The notes below the pieces were generated by a model. It was not told the origin of the DNA and ran no database searches. It saw nothing but the letters and a program-made list of their open reading frames with translations. Source: JAUIAI01 sp041396685 (lineage in GTDB: Bacteria > Pseudomonadota > Gammaproteobacteria > Burkholderiales > Burkholderiaceae_E). From it: 64,000 nt of DNA. Below, one piece after another: positions 9,552 through 18,846 of this stretch. Where the stretch lies: the NCBI GenBank assembly GCA_041396685.1, contig JAWKYD010000007.1, positions 248,001 through 312,000 on the forward strand. Reading direction: 5' to 3'. The first letter of the stretch is position 1; every line of letters starts with the position of its first letter. The position numbers and the translations under genes were made by a program.

Positions 9552-10901
9552 ATGCTGCTCGAGAAAATCAAGACGCCCGGCCTGGCGCATCTTTCCTATC
9601 TGGTGGGTTCAGACGGCCAGGCGGCGGTCATCGACCCGCGACGCGATTGCGACCTGTACGTCGAGATGGCGCGTGCCGAAGGTCTGACGCTGACCCACAT
9701 CTTCGAGACGCACCGCAACGAGGATCTGGTTTCGGGTGCGTCGATCCTGGCGAAGATGACGGGCGCCCGGGTCTTGCACGGACCGCATGCCGAGGCGGCG
9801 GTGGTGTACGCGCAGACCGCGCGTGACGGAGACCGCTTCGGCATCGGTCAACTGGAGATCCGCGTTCTCGAAACGCCCGGTCATACGGACGACCACCTGG
9901 CACTCGCGTTGTTCGACACAGCCTATCCGGACACGGCCGTCGGCGTCTTCACGGGCGATGCGCTGTTCGTCGGCGATGTCGGACGCACCGACTTCTATCC
10001 CGAGCGCGCCGACGAGGTCGCCGGGCTGCTCTTCGATTCGCTGCAGAGGATTCTGGCGCTCGGTGACCAGGCGATCGTCTATCCGGCCCACGGCGCGGGC
10101 TCGGTGTGCGGCTCGGCAATGGCGGAACGCGAGTTCTCCACGATCGGCCACGAGCGGATGAACAATCCGCGTCTGCAGATCGCCGATCGGGACGAGTTCG
10201 TTCGCTTCAAGGTGCGCGAGAACCACTACCAGCCGCCGTACTTCCGGCTGATGGAACGCCTGAATCTGACCGGGGCCCGGCCCTGCCCGCGCGTGCTGCG
10301 GCCGCGCGCACTCACACTGGAGCAATTGAGATCGGCGAAGGCCGATCATCTCGTCGATATCCGCGATCCGATGGCCTATGCCAGCGGCCATCTTGCCGGC
10401 GCGATCAGTCTGCCGGTCGACATGATCCCGGCCTTTGCCGGCTGGTTCATCGGCGAAGGCGAGAGCATCGCTCTGGTCGCGTCCGACGAGGTCCAGCTTG
10501 CCAACGCCATGGAGCATCTCGTCCGCATCGGGCTCGACGACGTGCAGGGTGGCTATGTCGGTGTGGTGCCCGCCGCCGCGCAGGGCGAGCAGATGATCAC
10601 GATGCCGATGATCGGGTCCACCGAGGTCGCGCAGCGCCTGGCCGGCGCGAGCGGCTGGACCTTGCTGGATGTGCGCGATGCCGATGAGCGGCGCGAAAGC
10701 GCGATCGCGGGCTCCGAGCACATCTATGTCGGCCACCTCAACGAGCGCTGGCGGGAACTCGACAAAGACCGCCGCTACACGCTCATGTGTGCAAGCGGCA
10801 TGCGAGCGACTGTGGCGGCCGGCTGGCTCGCCAGCAAGGGCGTGGACAAGGTCGACGTCTATCTCGGATCCATGGGCGCCTGGCAGGCGGCGCACGGCTG
10901 A
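9552..10901 (+). CDS. MBL-fold hydrolase / double rhodanese fusion (persulfide-dioxygenase-like)
   Basis: A 449-aa fusion. Residues 1 to about 240 form a metallo-beta-lactamase fold like ETHE1/Blh persulfide dioxygenases, with ETPGHTDDH, TGDALFVGDVGRTD and YPAHGAGS. The first metal motif reads HRNEDL (from His54) instead of H-x-H-x-D-H. Two rhodanese domains follow. The first (LVDIRDPMAYASGHLAGA) has no catalytic Cys; the second has the active loop MCASGMRA. Sulfur-transfer or persulfide oxidation is the likely role. The ATG at 9552 has GAGGAGAG about 8 nt upstream. It is separate from the trehalose operon (129-nt gap). Confidence 0.82.
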   Translation: MLLEKIKTPGLAHLSYLVGSDGQAAVIDPRRDCDLYVEMARAEGLTLTHIFETHRNEDLVSGASILAKMTGARVLHGPHAEAAVVYAQTARDGDRFGIGQLEIRVLETPGHTDDHLALALFDTAYPDTAVGVFTGDALFVGDVGRTDFYPERADEVAGLLFDSLQRILALGDQAIVYPAHGAGSVCGSAMAEREFSTIGHERMNNPRLQIADRDEFVRFKVRENHYQPPYFRLMERLNLTGARPCPRVLRPRALTLEQLRSAKADHLVDIRDPMAYASGHLAGAISLPVDMIPAFAGWFIGEGESIALVASDEVQLANAMEHLVRIGLDDVQGGYVGVVPAAAQGEQMITMPMIGSTEVAQRLAGASGWTLLDVRDADERRESAIAGSEHIYVGHLNERWRELDKDRRYTLMCASGMRATVAAGWLASKGVDKVDVYLGSMGAWQAAHG

Positions 10902-10933
10902 ACCGGGACCGATCGTCCGGCTCGCCGGTGCAC

Positions 10934-11001
10934 CGTCGCCTCGATCTCACCGTCACCTCGATCTCACCGTCACCTCGATCTCACCGTCGCCTCGATCTCA
11001 C
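10934..11001. repeat. 17-bp tandem repeat, 4 copies
   Basis: Four consecutive copies of a 17-bp unit (CGTCGCCTCGATCTCAC with single A/G variation) and the first 7 nt of a fifth lie between the convergent MBL-rhodanese and L,D-transpeptidase genes, ending about 6 nt before the latter's stop codon. Confidence 0.95.
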
Positions 11002-11014
11002 CGTCGCCGCCAAC

Positions 11015-12484
11015 TCAGTTCGGCGTGCGATCGAGCAGGTCGATCAGGCGCGGGTCGCGTCCGTAGATGTCGTCGAGATAGCGGATTTCGCCATCGATGC
11101 GTGCGGGGTCCGGTTCGGCCGTGAAGTAAAGCAGATGCACCGGCACCGGGCGGGCGAGATCGGCGCGAATCGTGCGTCCGCCGTCCATTGCGTCGGTCAC
11201 GCGGCGGCCGCTCCATTGCGGTGTCTCGGCCAGCAGCCAGGCGCTCAATGTCGCGATGCCATCGGTGCGCACACAGCCGGACGAATACGTGCGTTCGGTG
11301 TCGAGGAACAGTTCGGGCGCAGCGGTGTCGTGCAGATAGACGTCGTGCCGGTTCGGGAACATGATCTTCGCGCGGCCCAGTGCATTGAACGGCCCGGGCG
11401 CCTGGCGCAGGCGGTATGGAAACGCCGCCGCCGACACCTCGTGCCAGTCGATGGTGTCCGGATCGATGCGTCGGCCGCCGGCATCCAGGACCTGGAAACC
11501 GAGCACCCGTGCCGCCGACGGATAACGGCGGAACACCGGCAGTTCGTCGCGCACCGCAATGCTGCGCGGTGTCTCCCACCACGGATTGAAGACGATGTAG
11601 CGGATCCGGTCGGAAAACACGGGGGTGCGCGTATCGGCATCGCCGACGATCGCGCGATGGCGCTGCACGATGCGATTGCCATCGTAGGCGGTGACACGAT
11701 AGGCGGGAATGTCGACGCGCACATGACGCCGCCCGAGGTCGTCGGGCAGCCAGCGCCAGCGCTCGAGACTCGCACGCAGGCTGGCGATACGGGCGGCGGT
11801 ATCGAGATTCGCTTCGTCGCGTGGTGCACGGCTCGACGTTAGCGAGGCGGCCGATGCGCGCGCGTCGCGAAACAGTTGCGTCAGGAATGGCTCCTCGTGC
11901 AACGGATGGCTGGCCGGCAGGGGCCCGCTCGACGGCAGCGAGGATGCCGGATCGGCGAGCAGGCGCGCCAGCGCCGCTCGCAGCATCCGGTACTCGGGAT
12001 GTGTGGGCGCAAGCGACAGCAGCGCGGCTGCAGGCTCGCCATTGGCCAGCGCCGAGGCCAGCAGGCGCGGCAGGTCGGCCTCGCGCGCGGGTGCGGTCCA
12101 GTCGGGCTCGACGCGGCGCGGATCGACCTTGCCGCGCAGGAGATCGACGGCCGCCGCGAACCAGGCCTCGGTGGCGATCCGGTCGCGTGCCTGGTGGTTC
12201 GAGCGCAGCCGTCGCAGCGTCGCCAGCTGATAGTCGGCCGGCATCAGGCCGTGGCTGCGCAGGCTCTCGAGCGCCTGCAGCAGGGCAGCGAAGTCGCGCT
12301 CGCGGCGCCAGGCGGGTGCGTCGGCGCGCGCTTGGCGAAAGGAATTCGCCAGCGCGCGGGCGTCGCGCGAATCGAGTGCGGCGCGCGGCTCGCGCATCGA
12401 CGGCGCCGCCGCCAGGGGCGCTACACCGAGGGCGACGAGCAGGGCCAGAAGCATCGACGCGGGCCGGCGTCTGGGTCGGCTCAT
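11015..12484 (-). CDS. L,D-transpeptidase, YcbB/LdtD family (copy 1)
   Basis: A 489-aa secreted murein cross-linking enzyme. It has an N-terminal hydrophobic signal (MLLALLVALGVAPLAAAP), a helical scaffold region with GLMPADYQLATLRRLR, and a C-terminal YkuD catalytic domain including FNPWWETPRSIA, FPNRHDVYLHDT and the active site YSSGCVRTD with Cys404. LdtD-type enzymes form 3-3 peptide cross-links in peptidoglycan. Escherichia coli LdtD is longer and has a PG-binding domain; I see no such domain here. The start ATG at 12484 has only a weak RBS. A paralogue follows immediately upstream on the same strand. Confidence 0.85.
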   Translation of the reverse strand: MSRPRRRPASMLLALLVALGVAPLAAAPSMREPRAALDSRDARALANSFRQARADAPAWRRERDFAALLQALESLRSHGLMPADYQLATLRRLRSNHQARDRIATEAWFAAAVDLLRGKVDPRRVEPDWTAPAREADLPRLLASALANGEPAAALLSLAPTHPEYRMLRAALARLLADPASSLPSSGPLPASHPLHEEPFLTQLFRDARASAASLTSSRAPRDEANLDTAARIASLRASLERWRWLPDDLGRRHVRVDIPAYRVTAYDGNRIVQRHRAIVGDADTRTPVFSDRIRYIVFNPWWETPRSIAVRDELPVFRRYPSAARVLGFQVLDAGGRRIDPDTIDWHEVSAAAFPYRLRQAPGPFNALGRAKIMFPNRHDVYLHDTAAPELFLDTERTYSSGCVRTDGIATLSAWLLAETPQWSGRRVTDAMDGGRTIRADLARPVPVHLLYFTAEPDPARIDGEIRYLDDIYGRDPRLIDLLDRTPN

Positions 12485-12612
12485 CGTGTGGGCGGGCGCG
12501 GCGAAAGCGCCGGTTCGATCAAGTGTGCCGCGTCGCAAGAAACTTCCGAAACGGCACACTCTGCGTCGAAATGCTCTCAAGATCGTTCACGCGTCAAGAA
12601 GGAGGGTCGAAC

Positions 12613-14016
12613 TCAGCGATCGTGCGGATCTCGTTCGAGTGCCTTCAACAAACCCGCATCGCGGTCGTAGACATCGCCCAGGTAACGGATCCGGTCGCCA
12701 TCGCGCTCGGCGGTCAGATACAGGATATGCACCGGCACGGGCGAGGGTAACGCGATGTGGGTTTCGCGCCCGCTGTCGACGGTCGAGCGCAATTGCGCCG
12801 GGGTCCAGGTGCTGCTGTCCTGGAACAGCCATTCGATCAGGGCCAGGACATTCTGGGTGCGCACGCAGCCGGACGAAAACGTGCGCTGCTGCTGTTCGAA
12901 CAGTTCACGGGCCGGCGTGTCGTGCAGATACACGTTGTGCACATTGGGAAACATGACCTTGGCCCGGCCGAGCGCATTGAGCGGGCCGGGGGCCTGGCGC
13001 AGGCGAAACGGAAAAGGGTCGGCCGACACATTGCGCCAATCGATGCCGGCGGGGTCCAGCGCGTTTCCTCGCGCGTCCAGGACCTGGAAGCCGAGCCGCT
13101 GCACGGCGCCGGGGTCGCGCCGGAACATCGGCAACTCGTCGCGTGCCGCGATGCTGGCCGGCGTCTCCCACCATGGGTTCAGCACGACGTAGCGGATCAG
13201 GCTCGAGAAGACCGGGGTCTTGCGATAGGTGCGGCCCACGATCGCCCTGTGGGTCGCAACCGATCGCCCGTGCTCGAAGCGTTCGACCCGGAAACCGGCG
13301 ATGTTGACGCGCACATGGCGTGTGCCGAGATCGTCGGGCAGCCAGCGCCAGCGTTCGAGATTGGCGCGCAATCGCGCCATGCGTTCGGTGCGCGACGGCG
13401 CCGGGCCGTCGGCGGCCAGGCGGCTCGCCGCCGACGGCGTGGCGACGGCATCGGGCGAAAGCTGCAGGCGCCGCAGTTCGAGGCGCAGTGCCCGGTATTC
13501 CGGATGCTTGGGTGCATAGGCGAACAGCGCATTCGCGATGTCGCCGCTGCGTAGGGCGGCATCGAGCCCGGCGCTCAGGTCGGCATGACGCGAGTGCGCG
13601 GTCCAGTCGGGTTCGATGCGCAACGGATCGACCTTGCCGAGCAGCAGGTGGGCGGCAGCCGAGAGCCAGGCATCGGTGGCCAGCCGATCGCGCGCGATCG
13701 GATTGCCGCGCAGGCGACGCAGGCTGGACAGGTGATAGTTCTCGGGGTCCAGACCGTGTTCGAGCAGGCCCGCGATGGCGTCGAGCAGGAGATCGAAGCG
13801 ACGGTCGTCCGCCCACACGAGCGCGTGCGTGCGATCGGCATAGAAGGTTTGGACGAGATCCGGGATCAGCGCCCGATCGTTGGGGTGGACGATCGCGGGC
13901 GGTTGATCGACGGCGCCGGCAGCGCCCGCGCGCAAACACGCGAGCGCGAACAGCGACGCGGTCAGCGCCAGGCGAAGGACCGGCCTGCGGCCGGAGATCC
14001 GGGCTCGTGTGGGCAT
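12613..14016 (-). CDS. L,D-transpeptidase, YcbB/LdtD family (copy 2)
   Basis: A 467-aa paralogue of the neighbouring gene with the same layout: signal region (LRLALTASLFALACLRAGAAGA), scaffold (GLDPENYHLSSLRRLRG), then the YkuD domain with LNPWWETPASIA, FPNVHNVYLHDT and the active site FSSGCVRTQ (Cys384). The two genes share many identical short blocks in the same order, which points to a tandem duplication with later divergence. The minus-strand frame stays open upstream as far as 16053, antisense to the oxidoreductase gene; the ATG at 14016 is chosen because it starts a proper signal peptide. Confidence 0.85.
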   Translation of the reverse strand: MPTRARISGRRPVLRLALTASLFALACLRAGAAGAVDQPPAIVHPNDRALIPDLVQTFYADRTHALVWADDRRFDLLLDAIAGLLEHGLDPENYHLSSLRRLRGNPIARDRLATDAWLSAAAHLLLGKVDPLRIEPDWTAHSRHADLSAGLDAALRSGDIANALFAYAPKHPEYRALRLELRRLQLSPDAVATPSAASRLAADGPAPSRTERMARLRANLERWRWLPDDLGTRHVRVNIAGFRVERFEHGRSVATHRAIVGRTYRKTPVFSSLIRYVVLNPWWETPASIAARDELPMFRRDPGAVQRLGFQVLDARGNALDPAGIDWRNVSADPFPFRLRQAPGPLNALGRAKVMFPNVHNVYLHDTPARELFEQQQRTFSSGCVRTQNVLALIEWLFQDSSTWTPAQLRSTVDSGRETHIALPSPVPVHILYLTAERDGDRIRYLGDVYDRDAGLLKALERDPHDR

Positions 14017-14178
14017 GGCCTGTCGGGCGGTCGGGTGGTCCGTGCGGGCAATGGTCCGGACTATGGCATAGTGGCCGCGAGATGCCCGATCGGCCGTCCT
14101 TCGATGGCATGAGAGGTCGGGTGCGTGGCCAGCCGCGACCCTGCTGCCGGCGCCGGCCGCTGACCCCTGGAAGCTCCA

Positions 14179-16233
14179 ATGACCGCCACCACCCGCACCA
14201 GTGACGACACCGACCTCCGGCCCTCGGTATGCCCGCTCGACTGCCCCGACACCTGCAGCCTCGATGTCGGGGTGCGCGACGGGCGCGTCGTCCAGGTACG
14301 CGGTTCGTCCGTGAACCCCTACACCGCCGGCGTCATCTGCAACAAGGTGGCGCGCTACTACCCGGAGTTCGTGCACGGCAGCGCCCGCCTGCAACATCCG
14401 CTGGTGCGCACCGGCGAGCGCGGCGGCAATGGCTTCGCGCCCGTGAGCTGGGACGAGGCCTTGCAGCGTGTGCACGAAGGCCTGGCCACGGCGATCGATC
14501 GCCACGGGCCGCAGTCGGTGTTGCCGTTCAACTATGCCGGCCCGCACGGTCAGCTCGCCGGCGGTTCGATGGATCGTCGATTTTTCCACCGCCTCGGCGC
14601 CAGTCTGCTCGATCGTGGCCCCTTGTGCGGCATCGTCCGCGGCACGGCCTATACCAGTCTGTTCGGAGCGGCACCCGGCATGGCGCCCGAGGGCGCCGCC
14701 GAAGCCGACCTGATCGCGGTGTGGGGCAACAACGTCACCGTGTCCAACCTGCACCTGGCGCGGGTCATCAAGGCGGCGCGTGACAAGGGCGCGCGCCTGG
14801 TCGTCGTCGACCCCAAGCGCACCCGCATCGCCGAGCTGGCCGATCTGTTCGTGCAGCCCAGGCCGGGTACGGATGTCGTGCTGGCCTTCGCGCTCGCCGC
14901 CGAGCTCGAGCGGCGCGGCGCATTCGATCTCGCTTTCATCGACCGCTGGGTGCGCGACGTCGACGCCTATATGGCGGTGGCGCGGCAATGGAGCGCGCCA
15001 AGCGCGTGCGACGAATGCGGCATCGAACCCGACGCATTCGAGGCGCTGCTGCAGGCCTATATGGGTGCGAAACGCCTGTCGTTGTCGGTGGGCAATGGCA
15101 TCGAGCGTGGCCGCAATGGCGGCTCGGCACTGCGCGCGATCATGGCGCTCAACGTGTTGCTGGGCCAGCTCGGTCGGCCCGGCGCCGGCATCTTCGCCAA
15201 GCCGGGCCTGGCCGCACCCCTGACCGGCAACCGCCTGCAGCGGCCCGACCTGGTGCCGCCGGGCACGCGCACCATCAACATCGTCGACGTCGGTCGCCTG
15301 TTGCTCGATCGCAGCCTGGATCCACCGATCGCGGCGCTCTTCATCTACAACCACAATCCGGTGTGCACGCATCCCGATCAGAACCGACTGCGCGAGGGGC
15401 TGCGCCGCGACGATCTGTTCGTCGTCGGCTCCGACGTGGTCATGACCGACAGCATGCGCTACGCCGACGTGATCCTGCCGGCCTGCTCGCACTTCGAACA
15501 CGACGACGTGTTCGGCGCGTATGGTCAGAACTATCTGCAGCGCGCCCGGCCGGTCATCGAGCCGGTGGGCGAGGCCTTGCCCAACACCGAGATCTTCCGG
15601 CGACTGGCCGCGCGCTTCGGCTTCCAGGAGCCGGCGTTGCGGGCCAGTGATGACGAGCTCATGGACGATGCGGTCGATGCCGACGATCCGCGCCTGGCCG
15701 GTACGCGCGGCCGCGATCTGCCGCTCTCGCTCGAGATGCGGGCTGGCGACGGCACGCCGCTGCGCATGTGCGACAACGTCGCGCCGGCGACCGGCTCGGG
15801 GCGCATCGAGCTGATGTCCGAGTCGCTCGAGCGCGCATGGGGATGCGGGCTGCCGCGCTACGAGCGCGTCCGTGCCACGGCCCCGCTGGTGTTGATCAGC
15901 CCGTCGTCCGATAAGCGCACCAATGCCACCTTCGGCGCCGACCCGGCCTCGGCCGGGCTCGAGCGGCTCGAGATCCACCCGACCGATGCCGCGGCGCGCG
16001 GCATCGCCGACGGTGCCATCGTACGCGCGTTCAACGGGCGCGGCGAGGTTCATCTGCGCGCCCGCATCAGCCAGTCGGTGCGGGCGGGCGTGGTGTACTC
16101 GCCCAAGGGTTGCTGGCTGGCCACCAGCCCGACCGGGCAGACGGTCAATGCGCTGATGGACGCCGATCTGCGGACCGACATCTGCTCGGGCGCCTGCTAC
16201 AACGACACCTTCGTCGAGGTGGCACTGGCCTGA
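14179..16233 (+). CDS. Molybdopterin-dependent oxidoreductase with [4Fe-4S] motif
   Basis: A 684-aa member of the DMSO reductase superfamily. The N-terminus carries C-x3-C-x3-C (VCPLDCPDTCSLDV) followed at about residue 54 by the fourth Cys in ICNK, a [4Fe-4S] ligand set. DLIAVWGNNVTVSNLH, VVDPKRTRIAELAD and the C-terminal molydopterin-binding NDTFVEVALA region fit the family. There is no Tat signal, so it is probably cytoplasmic. No electron-transfer subunit is encoded next to it. The substrate is unknown; formate-dehydrogenase-like or oxidase roles are equally possible from sequence. Confidence 0.85.
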   Translation: MTATTRTSDDTDLRPSVCPLDCPDTCSLDVGVRDGRVVQVRGSSVNPYTAGVICNKVARYYPEFVHGSARLQHPLVRTGERGGNGFAPVSWDEALQRVHEGLATAIDRHGPQSVLPFNYAGPHGQLAGGSMDRRFFHRLGASLLDRGPLCGIVRGTAYTSLFGAAPGMAPEGAAEADLIAVWGNNVTVSNLHLARVIKAARDKGARLVVVDPKRTRIAELADLFVQPRPGTDVVLAFALAAELERRGAFDLAFIDRWVRDVDAYMAVARQWSAPSACDECGIEPDAFEALLQAYMGAKRLSLSVGNGIERGRNGGSALRAIMALNVLLGQLGRPGAGIFAKPGLAAPLTGNRLQRPDLVPPGTRTINIVDVGRLLLDRSLDPPIAALFIYNHNPVCTHPDQNRLREGLRRDDLFVVGSDVVMTDSMRYADVILPACSHFEHDDVFGAYGQNYLQRARPVIEPVGEALPNTEIFRRLAARFGFQEPALRASDDELMDDAVDADDPRLAGTRGRDLPLSLEMRAGDGTPLRMCDNVAPATGSGRIELMSESLERAWGCGLPRYERVRATAPLVLISPSSDKRTNATFGADPASAGLERLEIHPTDAAARGIADGAIVRAFNGRGEVHLRARISQSVRAGVVYSPKGCWLATSPTGQTVNALMDADLRTDICSGACYNDTFVEVALA

Positions 16234-16292
16234 GCGGGGTTCTCGCGGCAGCCGAGCGACCCGTCGTCGCGCACGCCGACCCAGCGCACGCC

Positions 16293-17525
16293 ATGTTGCC
16301 TGCCGATCTGACGCTGCTCGATGTCGTGCTGATCGCGGTCGCGATCGGCGTGGCCGGGGCGATGCTGCGTCGTCCGGTGCGCGACTCCCCGTTCTGGCGG
16401 GCCACCGTCACCCCGCTGGCCTCGATCATCGGCAGCGGCTTCCTGGTCGTCGCGCCGATGCTGGCCGCCATCGCGGGTGCCTGGGCGGCAGCCTGCATCG
16501 TCGCGATCGTCGCGCTGTCGTTCTGGATCGGGTCGGCGCTGCGCTTCAACATCCTGCACGAACACAAGGGTGGCACTGCGCACGGCGATCCCGTCGAGCG
16601 GGTGCTCGAGCGCGTGTCCGACATCGTGCTGGCGCTGGCCTACGTGATCTCGATCACGTTCTACATCCGCCTGATGAGCGGCTTCGTGCTGACCGGTATC
16701 GGTGCCTATGCGCCGGTCACGGCCGATGCGCTGGCTAGCGCAGTGCTCGCCTTCATCGGCCTGTACGGCCTGCTGCGAGGCCTGCACGGCCTGGAGCGGC
16801 TCGAGGAATACTCGGTCACGATCAAGCTCGCGATCATCGGCTCGCTGCTGCTCGGCCTGGTGCACTTCGACGTGACGCGGGGCTACGACCTCTCTGCGTT
16901 GGGTGCGCCCGGTGCCGATGCGTGGGAGACCCTTCGCCGCCTCGGCGGCATGTTGCTGATCGTGCAGGGCTTCGAGACCTCGAAATATCTCGGCGGCAAG
17001 TATCCGGCGCCGCTGCGTGCCCGTTCGATGTTGCTCGCGCAGGCCCTGGCCGGCGTCATCTACGTCTTCTTCGTGGTCGCGGCCCTGCCATTGACGGCGC
17101 CCTATGCCCACGGATCGCCCGACGAGAACGCGATCATCGAATTGTCGGGGCGGATCACCGCGGCGCTGCCGATGATGCTCGTGCTGGCCGCCGCCATGAG
17201 CCAGTTCAGCGCCGCGGTCGCCGACACCATCGGCGCCGGCGGGGTGTTCGCGAATCAGTTCGGCACGCGGGTGTCGGCCCGCCTCGGCTATCCGCTCGTC
17301 GCCGCGTTCGCCACCGTGCTGGTCTGGACCAGCAACATCTTCGGCGTGATCGCGCTCGCGTCGCGCGCGTTCGCGCTGTTCTATCTGTTGCAGGCGCTGG
17401 TGGCGATGCGACTCGCGCGTCGTATCGATGATGCGGCAAGCCGGCGCTGGCGGCGGGGCGCGACCGCGGCGCTGGCGGCCGTGCTGCTGTGGGTGGTGGT
17501 GTTCGCAATACCGGCGGATGCCTGA
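16293..17525 (+). CDS. APC-superfamily-like multispanning membrane protein
   Basis: A 410-aa integral membrane protein with about 11 to 12 hydrophobic helices. PLASIIGSGFLVVAP near residue 38 resembles the unwound first helix of amino-acid permeases, and QGFETSKYLGGKYP resembles the conserved region around helix 6. The resemblance is weak, so substrate and even transport direction are unknown. The frame is open further upstream, into the oxidoreductase gene, but the ATG at 16293 begins right at the first hydrophobic helix. It lies 59 nt after the oxidoreductase gene and may be cotranscribed with it. Confidence 0.6.
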   Translation: MLPADLTLLDVVLIAVAIGVAGAMLRRPVRDSPFWRATVTPLASIIGSGFLVVAPMLAAIAGAWAAACIVAIVALSFWIGSALRFNILHEHKGGTAHGDPVERVLERVSDIVLALAYVISITFYIRLMSGFVLTGIGAYAPVTADALASAVLAFIGLYGLLRGLHGLERLEEYSVTIKLAIIGSLLLGLVHFDVTRGYDLSALGAPGADAWETLRRLGGMLLIVQGFETSKYLGGKYPAPLRARSMLLAQALAGVIYVFFVVAALPLTAPYAHGSPDENAIIELSGRITAALPMMLVLAAAMSQFSAAVADTIGAGGVFANQFGTRVSARLGYPLVAAFATVLVWTSNIFGVIALASRAFALFYLLQALVAMRLARRIDDAASRRWRRGATAALAAVLLWVVVFAIPADA

Positions 17526-17669
17526 CCAGCATTCAAGCGCAATGCTCGAATGCCGGTGCCGGGCGTTGCGACCTGATGCTTGGGGCGATGCGCTCGCGAC
17601 AATCGGCCATCGCGGAGAATCATGGTGCTGAAGAAGGTTGCCATCACGACACCGCGGCCGCCCGCTTTC

Positions 17670-18725
17670 TCAGGTCGTTCGAGGGCCCGCCAGCCCGAGC
17701 GCCGCGAGCGCTTCGTCCAGTCCGGCCTGTGCGGCCGCGCCCAGCGTCACGCCGTTGGCGAGCGCCTCGGCACGCCTGGCCATGCCGCGCTCGCCCGGCA
17801 TGCGCACCTTGTCCACGCCTGGCCGTGGCGGATTCGCGCGGCAGGCCTCGGCCAGCCAGCTGGTCTGGCGCACGAAGGCATCGCTGCCGCCAAAGGCCGA
17901 CGGATCCAACACCTGCACCGTGATGTTCGAGCGCGAACCCTTGGGTGAATCGGCGCGTCCGAAGCCACCCAGGCCTTGCGTCAAGGCCTCGACCATCAAG
18001 GCCATGCCGAAGCCCTTGTGGCCGTGGTCCAGGCCGCCCACCGGCAGCAGCGTGCCGCTGCCGTCGACCACCACCTGGGTGCTGGCGGTGGGCTCGCCGT
18101 TCGCGTCCATGGCCCAGGGGTAGGGGAAGTCGCGGCCTTGCTGGCGCAGTTGCTTGGCCAGGTTGAGCGTGGAGATCGAGGCGCTGATGTCGATCAGCAC
18201 CGGCGTGCCGTCGGTGGGAATGCCCACCGCCAGCGGATCGGGTGTGAACAGACCGCGCGTGCCACCATACGGTGCCACGCCGCCGACCGAGGGCGTCGAC
18301 GATGCGATCAGGATCATCATGCCGACATCGGTGGCACGGCGCAGGTAGGCCGCCAGCGCGCCGATGTGTTGCGAGTCGGCGATCACGACCGTGGCCGTGC
18401 CGTAGGTGCGGGCCCGTTCGATCGCCAGGTCGACCGCCTTGCCGACCAGCCAGGCACCGGGCAGCCGGCGACCGTTCCAGGTCACCGCCGCACCGCGATC
18501 GCTGATCACGTCGGGTTCGCCGGCGAGGGTCATCTCACCGTTCGCGATCATCTGCCGGTACCAGGGCAGCAGCGCGAGGCCGTGCGTCTGATGGCCCATC
18601 AGGTCGGCCTCGATCAGTCCTTCGGCGATGCAGCGCGCCCGATCGGCGGGCAGGCCGGCGCGCGTGAAGATCGTCGTGGTCGTGTCGAGCAGGGAAGCGT
18701 AGTCGTAGCGGGGAGCGTCGGTCAC
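17670..18725 (-). CDS. Ldh family oxidoreductase (malate/L-lactate/ureidoglycolate dehydrogenase type)
   Basis: A 351-aa NAD(P)-dependent 2-hydroxyacid dehydrogenase of the LDH2/MDH2 family, unrelated to the Rossmann-fold lactate dehydrogenases. Signatures are the catalytic-His region EADLMGHQTHGLALLPWY, the cofactor region NSQHIGAL-like (ADSQHIGALAAYL), PSVGGVAPYGG and LDHGHKGFGMALMVEAL. The size is standard for the family. I use the GTG at 18725 because it starts the conserved region; the frame remains open upstream but would overlap the divergent lysE-like gene. No clear RBS is visible, so the start is the weak point of this call. Confidence 0.8.
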   Translation of the reverse strand: MTDAPRYDYASLLDTTTTIFTRAGLPADRARCIAEGLIEADLMGHQTHGLALLPWYRQMIANGEMTLAGEPDVISDRGAAVTWNGRRLPGAWLVGKAVDLAIERARTYGTATVVIADSQHIGALAAYLRRATDVGMMILIASSTPSVGGVAPYGGTRGLFTPDPLAVGIPTDGTPVLIDISASISTLNLAKQLRQQGRDFPYPWAMDANGEPTASTQVVVDGSGTLLPVGGLDHGHKGFGMALMVEALTQGLGGFGRADSPKGSRSNITVQVLDPSAFGGSDAFVRQTSWLAEACRANPPRPGVDKVRMPGERGMARRAEALANGVTLGAAAQAGLDEALAALGLAGPRTT

Positions 18726-18846
18726 GGTCGGCTCGTCGGTCGCATGAGGTCGGGGACCCGTCTTATACCCGTTGAACGCATACTTCGACAAATCCACACT
18801 GCCGTCGGCGCGCCTGCGCCGCTCGGTTTCCAGGTCCCATCGCGTC

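Noticed and set aside
10934..11001. CRISPR array
   Set aside because: The units are directly adjacent with no spacers, and no cas genes occur in the window; the same holds for the other tandem repeats.
12613..16053. 1146-aa minus-strand frame reaching across the molybdopterin oxidoreductase gene
   Set aside because: Only its last 467 codons are a real gene (L,D-transpeptidase). The rest is antisense to a clear oxidoreductase and has no domain.
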